Shown here: positions 1 to 7,687 of the stretch, piece by piece | Numbering within the stretch: position 1 is the stretch's first letter | Layout: every line of letters starts with the position of its first letter | Assembly: GCA_031963045.1 (NCBI GenBank) | Contig: JASSUK010000029.1 | Coordinates: 1-24,743 of the forward strand | DNA length: 24,743 bases | Reading direction: 5' to 3' | Source of the DNA: JASSUD01 sp031963045 | GTDB lineage: Bacteria; Pseudomonadota; Gammaproteobacteria; Burkholderiales; Burkholderiaceae | Notes under the pieces: generated by a model | Told to the model about the DNA's origin: nothing | Seen by the model: only the letters and a program-made list of their open reading frames with translations | The model's database searches: none | Program-made: the position numbers and the translations under genes

Positions 1-47
1 CCGATGATAGTGCGGATTACCCGTGTGAAAGTAGGGCATTGTCAGGC
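1..47 (+). rRNA. rrf: 5S ribosomal RNA, 3' end (partial)
   Basis: The first 47 bases match, from memory, the 3' third of beta-proteobacterial 5S rRNA: the CCGATGATAGTG segment, the CCCGTGTGAAAGTAGG loop and the closing GTCAGGC that pairs with the molecule's 5' end. The rest of the gene, and presumably the 16S-23S operon, lies left of the window. A Rho-independent terminator follows within about 12 bases, as expected at the end of an rrn operon. Confidence 0.9.
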
Positions 48-58
48 CACCCCCATTA

Positions 59-95
59 AAAAAGCCCCCTTCCAGTTCCTGGTCGGGGGCTTTTT
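59..95 (+). terminator. rrn operon terminator (copy 1)
   Basis: An 11-bp perfect stem (59-69 with 85-95, AAAAAGCCCCC/GGGGGCTTTTT) encloses a smaller CCAG/CTGG hairpin and ends in a T run. It lies directly behind the 5S rRNA end and is a classical intrinsic terminator for the ribosomal operon. Confidence 0.9.
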
Positions 96-128
96 GCATG
101 TGCGCCTATTTTGATATCCTTTAGAACG

Positions 129-170
129 GTAGGTTGGTGGTGAGGTACGAACCCCAACATGCATACCACT
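129..170 (+). repeat. REP-like element A
   Basis: GTAG at 129-132 is followed by an imperfect palindrome (GTTGGTGGTGAGG...GAACCCCAAC) and the tail ATGCATACCACT. The same core occurs at 5865, 15833, 20766 and, inverted, at 5984, 16054 and 20757. The GTAG 5' to a palindrome is the hallmark of REP elements mobilised by RAYT (TnpA-REP) transposases. Confidence 0.75.
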
Positions 171-299
171 TCCCTCTAATCGTGGCCTGCCTTTTGGGCT
201 TCTGTATGCCTCTGTACATAAGGTTTAAGAAAAACAGCAGTACATCACATACCACTCTTACCCAGCTTTAATCTTGGTGGCGATCAGCCACCCCCATAA

Positions 300-337
300 A
301 AAAAGCCCCCTTTCCAATTCCTGGTCGGGGGCTTTTT
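300..337 (+). terminator. Second copy of the rrn terminator
   Basis: The same 11-bp stem (300-310 with 327-337) with a slightly different loop. The flanks also match copy 1: CCACCCCCAT before it, and a GCAT...CCTATTT stretch after it. No 5S gene precedes this copy, so it looks like a duplicated 3' flank of an rrn operon whose RNA gene is absent. It could act as a back-up terminator. Confidence 0.8.
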
Positions 338-370
338 GCATATACACCTATTTCCCTTCATCTCTTTTCG

Positions 371-400
371 GTTGGGGTTAAGCACGAACCCCAACAAGCA
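371..400 (+). repeat. REP-like element B (degenerate)
   Basis: A 9-bp perfect inverted repeat, GTTGGGGTT (371-379) and AACCCCAAC (387-395), is followed by AAGCAT. The GTAG tetranucleotide is lost (TTCG here). It follows terminator copy 2 just as element A follows copy 1, so terminator and REP were probably duplicated together. Confidence 0.65.
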
Positions 401-475
401 TACTAGGTCTGGTTCCGAAGATGGCATCTTTTGCCTAGTTCATGTCCTGGCGCATAGTTACTCTTCCTAAAATCT

Positions 476-517
476 TTGATAAGATTATTCTTATATATAT
501 GCTAAGATTATTCTTAT
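476..517 (+). promoter_or_regulatory. Candidate promoter with two palindromic operator-like sites
   Basis: TTGATA (476-481) and TATGCT (498-503), 16 bases apart, make a plausible sigma-70 promoter. A perfect 15-base direct repeat, TAAGATTATTCTTAT, occurs at 480-494 and 503-517. Each copy contains the palindrome TAAGA-TTAT-TCTTA. The repeat period is 23 bp, close to two helical turns, which would put two dimeric regulator sites on the same DNA face across the -10 region. The nearest downstream gene starts about 250 bases away, so the transcript would have a long leader. A regulator is inferred, not identified. Confidence 0.45.
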
Positions 518-762
518 TTTTGATGGAGAGTGGCTATCCGCTCAATACTCGCGCACTAGTTACCTATACCGGTGAAGCAGCTGAATAAGCGCGGCAAAAA
601 AAATTAATCCTCAAGTAAAAATTAGAGAAACGCTACCTAAATTTATGGGCAATACATGACAGTAAGGAATAAGTAAAACCAGAAAAAAGTCACTTCGGAT
701 TCTTAAAGAATATTTCGGCATAAAGCTCAAGCAAGTATTGATTAGCTGCATTTTTGGCTTTC

Positions 763-2559
763 ATGATCAATTACTCACAGGCGCTTCTTATGCCGACAAC
801 GCCCATTACTACTAGTTCTGCTCCGAACACCAAGCAAGGCCTTACTTTGCCAGAAGCCTCAGCAACTGCTCGTGCCAGCTCATCACCTATTCACTCTACT
901 ACAGAGCATTCTGTGCGATTATCTTCATTACCCCCATTACCCACTAATACTCAACAAAATTCAATCAGTACTCAGCAATCAAATGCACCGACTCAGTTAA
1001 GACGTGCGGCAAGCGTGGCAGACCTGCTGGCTACTGCTATTACTCAGCCGCCTCGCCCGGCAACACCGATGTTAATGGTTGATGCTGCTCAACAGCCCAT
1101 TACACAGACCCGGTTAAGACGTGCGGCAAGCGTGGCAGACCTGCTGGCTACTGCTATTACTCAGCCACCCCGCCCAGCAACACCGATGTTAATAAGTATG
1201 GCTGATGCTACTCAACAGCCCACTACACAGACTCTGACAAGACGTAGCAGCCTTGCGGAAATAGCTGGCACGGTTCTTACTACCACTGTTGGTGCCGCCA
1301 ATATTTTTGTTGAGTCTTTTAGAATAGAGTGTTTTGGTGAAATAGAGCGCGCCCCCTCGGATGATGGCACTGAACTTAATTTTTTTAAGCCAGCAAACTC
1401 AGAGGTTGAATATATAAAAAAGCTTGAGCATTTAGGATCTACCACCAAAGGAAAAATATTAACAGCTGCTAGCGAGTCTATCTCCGAATTAATGGGGTAC
1501 GCCAAATCAATGCGAGAAGACACGGTCGAATTTTTGAAGACCAATGCGCTATATGAATGCATGGAGCTACAACCAGATATAAATCCCACTGACAGGTCTA
1601 TAGATAAAACACCAACCACTGCTAATGAGAAATTATTCGAGTTATTAAGCGCTCGGTATCCAGAGCTGGATGAAAGGATTAAGGGATGGAAGGCAGAGGC
1701 AGAGATAGGGGTGTCCGAATCTTGGTTCATTAACCAATTAAAAGACGAGTACCCAGATGAAACAACAGCTGTAATAAATGAACTACGCTATGATTTTCGT
1801 CGCGCAGGCTGTGTACGCTTTACTTTTATTGAAAGCCCTAACGTTGACAAAGGTAAAGCCTTAGGATTAGTACCTGTTGAGCAGCGTTTTGGAACCCATG
1901 AGGCATTACCTGACGACTCTATTATGTTTGATGCGTATTGGATACCTGGCGTTCCAGGGAAGGCAACTTTCTTAGTAGTGAATACAGAAGGTCCTTCAAT
2001 TATCCTCACCTCTCAATTAGGAGGATGCCGCACCACAGTAGCTACTAATCCGGACAATGAAACTGAAGTTGCGCTGCTACATATCCATGCCTTTGCACAC
2101 ACTAGTGATCTACCTGACAGTGCTGAGGGCAAAGAAGCGCGTGAGAAAGAAGGGTTAGAGAAGTTACCTTTTTTAGACCCTCGTATCCGCAGAATTTCTC
2201 AAACTTCTGATCATGGAGAGACGGCCCATCAATATGGGGCAGGGAAGGGAGTTGGCGAAGGGGTCAATGTAGTTGTGCTTCGTGATAAAGAGTCAGAAAA
2301 GTGGAATACTTATGTGCAACATACTGCAGCAGAAGACAAAAATCTTACTTCAGATGGAAATTACACAGGCGTGGAAAAGCTTGGGCTGTTTAAGAGTAAC
2401 TCTGGCGTGACAGAGCTTGGGAGAGTTAATGATGTCTCCCAAAAAGACCTGTTAGAGATCGAGTGGCTTGATAATACGGCACTTGATCAAAGGCGAGAGG
2501 AACTTGCTGCTATGCAGGCCCTTGCAGCTATGCAGGCGCTAAACCTAACGTCAACTTAA
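763..2559 (+). CDS. Putative secreted effector with BLF1/CNF-like deamidase domain
   Basis: A 598-residue protein from ATG 763; TTG 754 and ATG 790 are alternatives, and none has a good ribosome binding site. Residues 1-160 are Pro/Ser/Thr/Ala-rich and probably disordered. They contain two tandem copies (79-117, 118-158) and a decayed third of a unit beginning LRRAASVADLLATAI. The C-terminal half carries TSQLGGC (Thr416, Cys422) followed by LLHIHA (His440). Burkholderia lethal factor 1, as I recall it, has TYYLSGC...WHIDA with catalytic Thr88, Cys94 and His106. CNF1 shares the LxGC motif, and CheD also spaces Thr and Cys by six. This suggests a glutamine deamidase acting on a host protein; the target is unknown. 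No Sec signal peptide is evident, so delivery by a dedicated secretion system is an inference. The gene converges with the ankyrin gene and has no obvious immunity partner. Confidence 0.6.
   Translation: MINYSQALLMPTTPITTSSAPNTKQGLTLPEASATARASSSPIHSTTEHSVRLSSLPPLPTNTQQNSISTQQSNAPTQLRRAASVADLLATAITQPPRPATPMLMVDAAQQPITQTRLRRAASVADLLATAITQPPRPATPMLISMADATQQPTTQTLTRRSSLAEIAGTVLTTTVGAANIFVESFRIECFGEIERAPSDDGTELNFFKPANSEVEYIKKLEHLGSTTKGKILTAASESISELMGYAKSMREDTVEFLKTNALYECMELQPDINPTDRSIDKTPTTANEKLFELLSARYPELDERIKGWKAEAEIGVSESWFINQLKDEYPDETTAVINELRYDFRRAGCVRFTFIESPNVDKGKALGLVPVEQRFGTHEALPDDSIMFDAYWIPGVPGKATFLVVNTEGPSIILTSQLGGCRTTVATNPDNETEVALLHIHAFAHTSDLPDSAEGKEAREKEGLEKLPFLDPRIRRISQTSDHGETAHQYGAGKGVGEGVNVVVLRDKESEKWNTYVQHTAAEDKNLTSDGNYTGVEKLGLFKSNSGVTELGRVNDVSQKDLLEIEWLDNTALDQRREELAAMQALAAMQALNLTST
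997..1236 (+). repeat. Tandem coding repeat (117 and 123 bp units)
   Basis: TTAAGACGTGCGGCAAGC recurs at 997 and 1114, and both units stay nearly identical through the Pro-rich segment. The second unit carries two extra codons, and a diverged third begins at 1237. The high DNA-level identity implies recent duplication inside the effector's N-terminal region. Confidence 0.85.
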
Positions 2560-2580
2560 GAACCTGTTTATATACTATCT

Positions 2581-2609
2581 AAAAGGCGGCCAGCCAAGGG
2601 AGGGCCGCC
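2581..2609 (-). terminator. Intrinsic terminator of the ankyrin gene
   Basis: A 7-bp perfect GC stem, GGCGGCC (2585-2591) with GGCCGCC (2603-2609), has an 11-base loop. Read on the minus strand it ends in TTTTAGAT, two bases beyond the stop codon of the minus-strand gene. It sits between two convergent genes and may weakly stop plus-strand transcription too, although no T run follows on that side. Confidence 0.7.
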
Positions 2610-2610
2610 A

Positions 2611-4053
2611 TTAGGTAAATTTCAAGTCTATTAAGCATTCCAAAAAGGATTTCCTCTTTGGGGGATTTGCCTTCATTGCATCTGATAAGCACCCAGCGAT
2701 TTTCAAATATCCTTTCTTTTTGGCTACCGCCAAATCGGCTGGAGTTGGGTTTGCCTGATACTTAAGAAGCAATTCGACCATACCAAATGAGCCTTGATTA
2801 ACGGCCATAGAGAGCGGGGATTGCAATTTTTCGTCTTGAATATCTGGTTTTGCTCCACTCTCCAATAAGAGAAGCGCAATATTAGTTTGACCACTTGAGA
2901 CAGCATGATGTAGCGGCGCGCGTTGTGTAACACTATCGATTTGCTTTTGTGCACCGTGCTCAAGCAGCCATTTGATGAGGTTTATACTGCCACCCAGCAC
3001 TGCAAAACCCAAAATCCTTCGATCTGTTTCAAGCTGCTTATGGAGATGAATACCACTCCCGAAAGTTAGCTTCTGAAAAAATGCAAAGTAACCATAGCGT
3101 GCTGCCCAATGATAGGGTGTAAGTCCCGCATCGTCTTGCTGCGTTACCGCTACCTGCTTATCGAATAGAAATTCTGCCAACTTAGGATTTTTATTTTTTA
3201 AAGCAATATGCCAAAGATTTTCATTTTTATGATTGGATAAATGAACATCAGCGCCGTAGCTAATTAATTCTTCAAAATTATCTATACGAGCAGCTTTACA
3301 AGCGCTCCAGTGCAAAGGAAGAGATATTGGCTGGCAGTTATTAGCAGCAGCCTGATTATCAAAATTAAAGCTTGGTATATTAGCGAATAACCTACTCTCC
3401 AGCATCAGGTCTTTACTTTCCTCTAGATTTTCCTCTAAAGCACGTACTAACCCTCCTGCAATATGTTCACCAGGAATAGCTAAAAAATCTCGCCATTGTT
3501 CCTCTGTCAGATCGAGCCGTGCTAACTCGATTAATACCTCGTCACGTAAAAGATGCTGAGCATGTAAGGGGAAGTTAACAAGATCATTACCTCTCTCTTC
3601 TGATAATAGTGCTACCTCGGCAAGATTTTTTATCTCTCGCTCAGAAAATGGTTTTGCCAGCATAGCCAGCAGCGTTAAAAAACGCTCTTGCGTAATCTGC
3701 TTGCACGCCTTCCCGATTAAGTGCTTGATTACAGTGCTACGTTTAGAAATAACCACCATCGCTTTCTTGGCTTCAAAAGGGTGGTCTGGTGGATAGTTTA
3801 ATTTTGTGCTCAATACGGCTTGAATATGCTGCATATATTGATTAAAACAAGCAAGAGCAGCTTTTGACACCAGTGCAAAACTTACTAACTCAGACCAGCG
3901 CAATTCACGAAAAGTAACCCTTTGGGCATCAACGGGCACATCAAGAAAACGGCGAAGCACATTGCTGTTACTGCGCTGATAGCGCTGTGCATGGGCTATA
4001 GCATTTGCATAGCAAGCGCGATTAGATGAAGAAATAGAAGAGGACCTAGACAT
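2611..4053 (-). CDS. Ankyrin-repeat protein with F-box-like N-terminus (effector candidate)
   Basis: A 480-residue protein. Residues 1-30 are Ser-rich. Residues about 37-75 (FRELRWSELVSFALVSKAAL) resemble an F-box: hydrophobic Leu/Trp spacing, then LVSK before a small-residue helix. A helical middle (80-235) is not recognised. Residues 245-460 contain six to seven ankyrin repeats, for example LPLHWSACKA, LTPYHWAARYGY, APLHHAVSSGQTNIALLLLESGA and SPLSMAVNQGSFGMVELLLK. In the Legionella effector AnkB an F-box plus ankyrin layout recruits host SCF ubiquitin ligase and a substrate. A similar host-directed role is inferred here. No signal peptide or membrane segment is seen. The ankyrin assignment is firm; the F-box call is by eye and moderate. 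Confidence 0.8.
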   Translation of the reverse strand: MSRSSSISSSNRACYANAIAHAQRYQRSNSNVLRRFLDVPVDAQRVTFRELRWSELVSFALVSKAALACFNQYMQHIQAVLSTKLNYPPDHPFEAKKAMVVISKRSTVIKHLIGKACKQITQERFLTLLAMLAKPFSEREIKNLAEVALLSEERGNDLVNFPLHAQHLLRDEVLIELARLDLTEEQWRDFLAIPGEHIAGGLVRALEENLEESKDLMLESRLFANIPSFNFDNQAAANNCQPISLPLHWSACKAARIDNFEELISYGADVHLSNHKNENLWHIALKNKNPKLAEFLFDKQVAVTQQDDAGLTPYHWAARYGYFAFFQKLTFGSGIHLHKQLETDRRILGFAVLGGSINLIKWLLEHGAQKQIDSVTQRAPLHHAVSSGQTNIALLLLESGAKPDIQDEKLQSPLSMAVNQGSFGMVELLLKYQANPTPADLAVAKKKGYLKIAGCLSDAMKANPPKRKSFLECLIDLKFT

Positions 4054-4414
4054 TTACTGTATCGCTTGAAGTGGATAAAAACTGTTTATCTTATTAAGTT
4101 TATTCGCCCAAAGACCATATGCATGCCACCGTACAGTACTCAGCATTTTGGTATTGCGCCAAATGGGTAGAAACTTCTAATACCCTAGAAATAACAGGCT
4201 AGCGATAAGATCGATACCGTAGCTATCCCAGCCGAAGGGGAGAATATTTCTTCCGCCAAACGCTGTACTACCGCAATATGACACCATCGCCATCATAGGC
4301 TGATAAGCGATAAGCCACCATGCGTTCTTGAGCGCAGCGCCCTAATGATGATTGGCTCGATCGTCTTTCAATGAGTAATTCCCGTTTTTGTGGGCGCATG
4401 TTATGGGCTAATTT
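4054..4414. other. Intergenic stretch without recognised gene
   Basis: This 361-base gap separates the ankyrin gene from pepP. A reading frame on the plus strand runs from 4371 into the pepP coding region, but it is antisense to pepP and not credible. I see no REP copy, terminator with a T run, or RNA gene. The stretch may be decayed coding DNA. Confidence 0.5.
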
Positions 4415-5827
4415 TCAAAGATTTTTATGGCAGCCCACTAATGCCTCAATCTCTGCAACAGTAACCGGTACATCGCGGCTTAGTAGTTCGCAGCCTTTTT
4501 CTGTAACTACTGCATCATCTTCAATGCGAATTCCAATATTCCAATATTCTTCAGGTATATCGGCTGCAGCGCGCACGTATAGTCCGGGCTCTATGGTGAG
4601 GACCATATTTTTTTGTAGGCGAATCCAGGGATGTTGATTATCTTTTCCTCGTGGCGCTTGAAGATCTCGGTATAGGCCGCAGTCGTGTACATCTAAGCCG
4701 AGCCAGTGGCTGGTTTTATGCATATAAAAGCGTTTGTAGGCTTCTTTTTCAATGGCGTCTTCTAGGCTGCCATATTTATCTGACGGGAGTAGGCCGGTGT
4801 CCAGTAAGCCTTGGGTAAGTACGCGCAATGCGGCTTCATGCGGTTCATTAAAGCTGGCACCGGGTTGTGTAGCATCAATTGCTGCTTGTTGCGCTGCTAA
4901 TACGATTTCATAAAGTGTGCGCTGTGGCTTAGAGAAACGACCATTGACTGGGAAGGTGCGGGTGATGTCGGCCGCGTAGCTATCTAATTCACAGGCTGCA
5001 TCGATAAGTACCATATCTCCGACACGTGCTCTGGTTGTGCCTGCAAGATGGTGTAGCACGCACGCATTAGGTCCTGCTGCGACGATGGAGGAATAGGCTG
5101 TAGATTGGCTGCCATGGCGTCGAAATGCATAGAGTAATTCAGCTTCTAATTCGTATTCACGTATGCCTGGATAGCATTTTTCCATTGCGCGCAGGTGTCC
5201 CTGTGCAGAAATGCGTGCAGCACGGCGCATTAAATCGATTTCATGGGGTTGTTTGATTGCACGCATCGGGTCTAACAGCGCGGTTATATCGTATACAACA
5301 GGAGGTGCCCGGCGCCCAGTGCGGTTTTTTTGTGCGGCAGCTGCAAGCCAGCGCCGCATATTTTTATCTAGCGTATGAGACTGTCCAAAGGCATAGCAAA
5401 TTGCAGGAGCCTTTGCTAGCAGTACAGGCATTTCTTGATCGAGTGTTTCAATGGAGTGGGCCTCATCTACTCCTAATGCATTGCGGGCTGCATGAGGTCC
5501 AAAACGAAAACCATCCCATATTTCACGCTCTTCATTTTTAGGGCGGCAAAATAAAATACTGGAAGGTGCTTCTTTTTCTGCACTCGCATCCAGTACCAGC
5601 ATGGCTTCAGGTTCGGTAAAACCGGTAAGGTAATAAAAGTAGCTATCATGCCGGTAAGGATGATCGGTATCTCGGCTACGAGTACGCTCTGGCGCCGTAG
5701 GGATGATGGCCAAAGCGCCTTTGCAAGCATTGCGCAATATTTCCAATACTTGCTGACGTCGCTCTATATAAATAGTGCGCATATCAGAGGGCGACAGCGA
5801 GGATTCATTGAGTGACTGTGTATGCAT
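4415..5827 (-). CDS. pepP: Xaa-Pro aminopeptidase (M24B family)
   Basis: Cleaves the N-terminal residue from peptides with proline in second position; a cytoplasmic dinuclear metalloenzyme. The protein is 470 residues from the ATG at 5827, which has AGGA ten bases upstream; E. coli PepP has about 440. An in-frame start at 5923 would put coding sequence inside the neighbouring REP element, so I rejected it. The N-terminal AMP_N domain (about 15-150) is followed by the pita-bread domain. All five metal ligands are visible: Asp276 (VLIDAA), Asp287 (AADITRTF), His374 (HKTSHWLGLDVHD), Glu413 (LTIEPGLYV) and Glu436 (IGIRIEDD). The long linker before His374 makes it slightly larger than usual. Confidence 0.95.
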   Translation of the reverse strand: MHTQSLNESSLSPSDMRTIYIERRQQVLEILRNACKGALAIIPTAPERTRSRDTDHPYRHDSYFYYLTGFTEPEAMLVLDASAEKEAPSSILFCRPKNEEREIWDGFRFGPHAARNALGVDEAHSIETLDQEMPVLLAKAPAICYAFGQSHTLDKNMRRWLAAAAQKNRTGRRAPPVVYDITALLDPMRAIKQPHEIDLMRRAARISAQGHLRAMEKCYPGIREYELEAELLYAFRRHGSQSTAYSSIVAAGPNACVLHHLAGTTRARVGDMVLIDAACELDSYAADITRTFPVNGRFSKPQRTLYEIVLAAQQAAIDATQPGASFNEPHEAALRVLTQGLLDTGLLPSDKYGSLEDAIEKEAYKRFYMHKTSHWLGLDVHDCGLYRDLQAPRGKDNQHPWIRLQKNMVLTIEPGLYVRAAADIPEEYWNIGIRIEDDAVVTEKGCELLSRDVPVTVAEIEALVGCHKNL

Positions 5828-5864
5828 TAAAAAAGATCCTGGCTTCATTTTTTTATAAAGAACG

Positions 5865-5984
5865 GTAGGTTGGTGGTGACGAAGGAACCCCAACATGCAC
5901 ACTACCGGCTTGTAATCCTGCATATACAGGTTTTAAAAGGACCGTGGTCATCATGTTGGGGTTCCTTCGTCACCACCAACCTAC
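5865..5984. repeat. REPIN / MITE-like inverted pair (element C)
   Basis: Two perfectly complementary 33-base arms (5865-5897 and 5952-5984) flank 54 bases. Each outer end is the GTAG/CTAC tetranucleotide. The interior includes the ACAGGTTTTAAAAGGAC segment also found at 15997-16012. It lies between pepP and the carbonic anhydrase gene, with its right end 7 bases from the latter's stop codon, so transcripts of that gene would end in a strong hairpin. Confidence 0.85.
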
Positions 5985-5991
5985 AATGCTT

Positions 5992-6699
5992 TTATACGCT
6001 TTGTATTTCTTTCTTTTCTTGGGTTTCTAGGCATTGTTTGTAGGTCTGTTCTAGCGTTTCTGGTGAACTTGCGCGCAAGCCTAAATCCCGTAGATGGCCA
6101 TCGTGCACTCCATATACCCAAGCATGTACTGTTAGAGGTTGGCCTCGTTCCCAAGCATCTTGCACGATGGTGGTGCTGCATACGTGTACCGCCTGCTCGA
6201 TGGCGTTGAGCTCAACGAGTCGCGCATGTTGATCAGCTCCTTGTGCGCAACGCTCAAGGAGCGTGTGATGTTGGTCGTGTACATCCCGAATATGTCGAAG
6301 CCAATTGTCTGCAAGCCCAATACGCTTACTGACAAGCGCAGCGCCCACTCCTGAGCAGCCGTAATGGCCTACGACCATGATATGACGTATCTGAAGCACT
6401 TCCACAGCAAATTGGATGACAGATAAGCAATTTAAGTCAGTATGTACGACTACATTGGCAATATTGCGATGCACAAATACTTCGCCAGAAGGCAGGCCAG
6501 TAATTTGGTTTGCGGGTACGCGTGAATCAGAGCAGCCTATCCAGAGGTATTGTGGTTTTTGCTGGTCTTTTAGGCGTGTAAAGTACTCTGGGTCTTCCGC
6601 TTGCATTTTTGCAACCCAGTGCTGATTTTTTTCAAATAAGTGTTGTAGAGGGTTGGGTGTGTTGCAATCAATATGATCGGGGGGGGTAGCAAAATCCAT
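5992..6699 (-). CDS. can: Beta-class carbonic anhydrase
   Basis: Interconverts CO2 and bicarbonate in the cytoplasm, supplying bicarbonate for carboxylases and pH balance. The 235-residue length is normal for the Can/CynT-type beta class (E. coli Can has about 220). Visible motifs are GCSDSRVP (Cys56 zinc ligand, Asp58-Arg60 dyad), FVHRNIAN, and VVGHYGCSG (His112, Cys115 zinc ligands). The complete zinc triad predicts an active enzyme. The start is the only reasonable ATG; AGGA lies about 13 bases upstream, rather far. The gene appears transcribed alone, with a terminator upstream (6795-6833) and a REPIN right after its stop. Confidence 0.95.
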   Translation of the reverse strand: MDFATPPDHIDCNTPNPLQHLFEKNQHWVAKMQAEDPEYFTRLKDQQKPQYLWIGCSDSRVPANQITGLPSGEVFVHRNIANVVVHTDLNCLSVIQFAVEVLQIRHIMVVGHYGCSGVGAALVSKRIGLADNWLRHIRDVHDQHHTLLERCAQGADQHARLVELNAIEQAVHVCSTTIVQDAWERGQPLTVHAWVYGVHDGHLRDLGLRASSPETLEQTYKQCLETQEKKEIQSV

Positions 6700-6785
6700 A
6701 AGTAGTTTTAATCCTATGTAATGCTAAATATAAAAAAGAACAAAAAGTGTCATACATTATTCACTATCATAAATAGTTGGCACCT

Positions 6786-6833
6786 CTAAAAGGTGGGAGT
6801 GTATACGGTGCCAAAGCCCCGGCATACACTCCC
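6786..6833 (-). terminator. Intrinsic terminator after the DUF1275 gene
   Basis: A 10-bp perfect stem, GGGAGTGTAT (6795-6804) with ATACACTCCC (6824-6833), has a 19-base loop. On the minus strand it is followed after three bases by TTTT. It begins ten bases beyond the stop codon of the membrane protein gene and separates it from the carbonic anhydrase gene. Confidence 0.7.
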
Positions 6834-6842
6834 AAAAAAAGC

Positions 6843-7658
6843 CTATTTCTGCATGTTTCGAACTTCTAATACAGGGATTTTTAGCCAACCTAAGTCTGCC
6901 AGAATAGGTAAGCCTGCAAGTAGGCCGAGTGTTACAGCAAACGCAACAATCGAATGAAACCCTGCATAAATAAAATTAAAGGTTCCTAGTGCCCCACCTA
7001 AAAAAAACATACCTAATAAAGAGAGCAGTAGGCTTAGTTTTTGAGGGTTGGGCTCGCTGAATTGGATATGGGGAGGGTGGGCTATACGTATGCTTGGCTG
7101 GATTATTTTTGCAAATAGCCCTTTACCCAATTCCATACCCAGATCCGTTACCAAACCTGTGACATGCGTAGTGCGTATTTCAGCATGCGACATCGTGGTG
7201 ATGGTAGCGTTTTGTAATCCCATAACAAAACAGAGCAGGCTAATGGTGCCCAGTATAAAAATGCCTTCATACGACTGTAAGGAATCTCCCATTAGCCCAA
7301 GTAAGCCTAGAAAACAAGCTTCTAGTAGTAGAGGGATGGCGTAGAGGCTTTCTAGGCGCTTTTGTGTGGACGAAATAATTAAAACCGTAGAAGCAGCCGC
7401 TCCTGCTCCAAAAGAAAGAAGCGCGCATAGGCCTGATAAGGCTAAATCAAGTTGTCCTCCCACCAGGCTATCTGCAAGCTGTGCAACTACCCCAGACATA
7501 TGCCCTGTGTACTGCTCAACGGCTAAAAAACCGCTTGCGTTGATCACCCCAGCAAGTAATGCTAAAAATAGAGCAAGGTGACGATTTGCAGGCCGACTGC
7601 GTGTTTTGCCCGTGAGTGAGTAAATATAAAAAAAGGCCGTAGCAGGGGAGGGCATCAT
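6843..7658 (-). CDS. DUF1275 (YoaK-like) inner-membrane protein
   Basis: A 271-residue hydrophobic protein with about six transmembrane segments. The first (ALFLALLAGVINASGFLAV) is followed by the family-type stretch QYTGHMSGVV. A later LQNATITTMSHAEIRTTHVTG signature fits the DUF1275/YoaK family, whose molecular function is not established. Two ATG codons in tandem mark the start; the first is used here, and neither has a clear ribosome binding site. The gene lies 29 bases after hemW on the same strand and is probably the last of an rph-rdgB-hemW unit. Any transport function would be a guess. Confidence 0.85.
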   Translation of the reverse strand: MMPSPATAFFYIYSLTGKTRSRPANRHLALFLALLAGVINASGFLAVEQYTGHMSGVVAQLADSLVGGQLDLALSGLCALLSFGAGAAASTVLIISSTQKRLESLYAIPLLLEACFLGLLGLMGDSLQSYEGIFILGTISLLCFVMGLQNATITTMSHAEIRTTHVTGLVTDLGMELGKGLFAKIIQPSIRIAHPPHIQFSEPNPQKLSLLLSLLGMFFLGGALGTFNFIYAGFHSIVAFAVTLGLLAGLPILADLGWLKIPVLEVRNMQK

Positions 7659-7687
7659 TCAAGAAATGGTGGGGTAAATAAAGAAGA

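Larger units (their letters stand above)
48..753. other. Gene-poor region between 5S rRNA and the first CDS
   Basis: This 706-base stretch holds two copies of an rrn terminator plus REP segment and the candidate promoter with paired palindromes. There is also a very short reading frame at 523-588 (21 codons) that has no clear ribosome binding site and that I cannot assign. I see no other gene. Confidence 0.7.

Noticed and set aside
523..588. 21-codon gene downstream of the paired palindromes
   Set aside because: No convincing ribosome binding site, very short, and no recognised family; mentioned only as unassigned.
1212..1730. 172-codon frame antisense to the deamidase candidate
   Set aside because: Fully inside the opposite-strand gene, which has repeats and a catalytic-like motif; no ribosome binding site or family match.
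4371..4637. 88-codon plus-strand frame
   Set aside because: Mostly antisense to the pepP coding region, with no family resemblance.
5828..5923. N-terminal extension of pepP to an ATG at 5923
   Set aside because: The extra codons run through the REP element (5865-5897) and are not PepP-like; the ATG at 5827 has a ribosome binding site.
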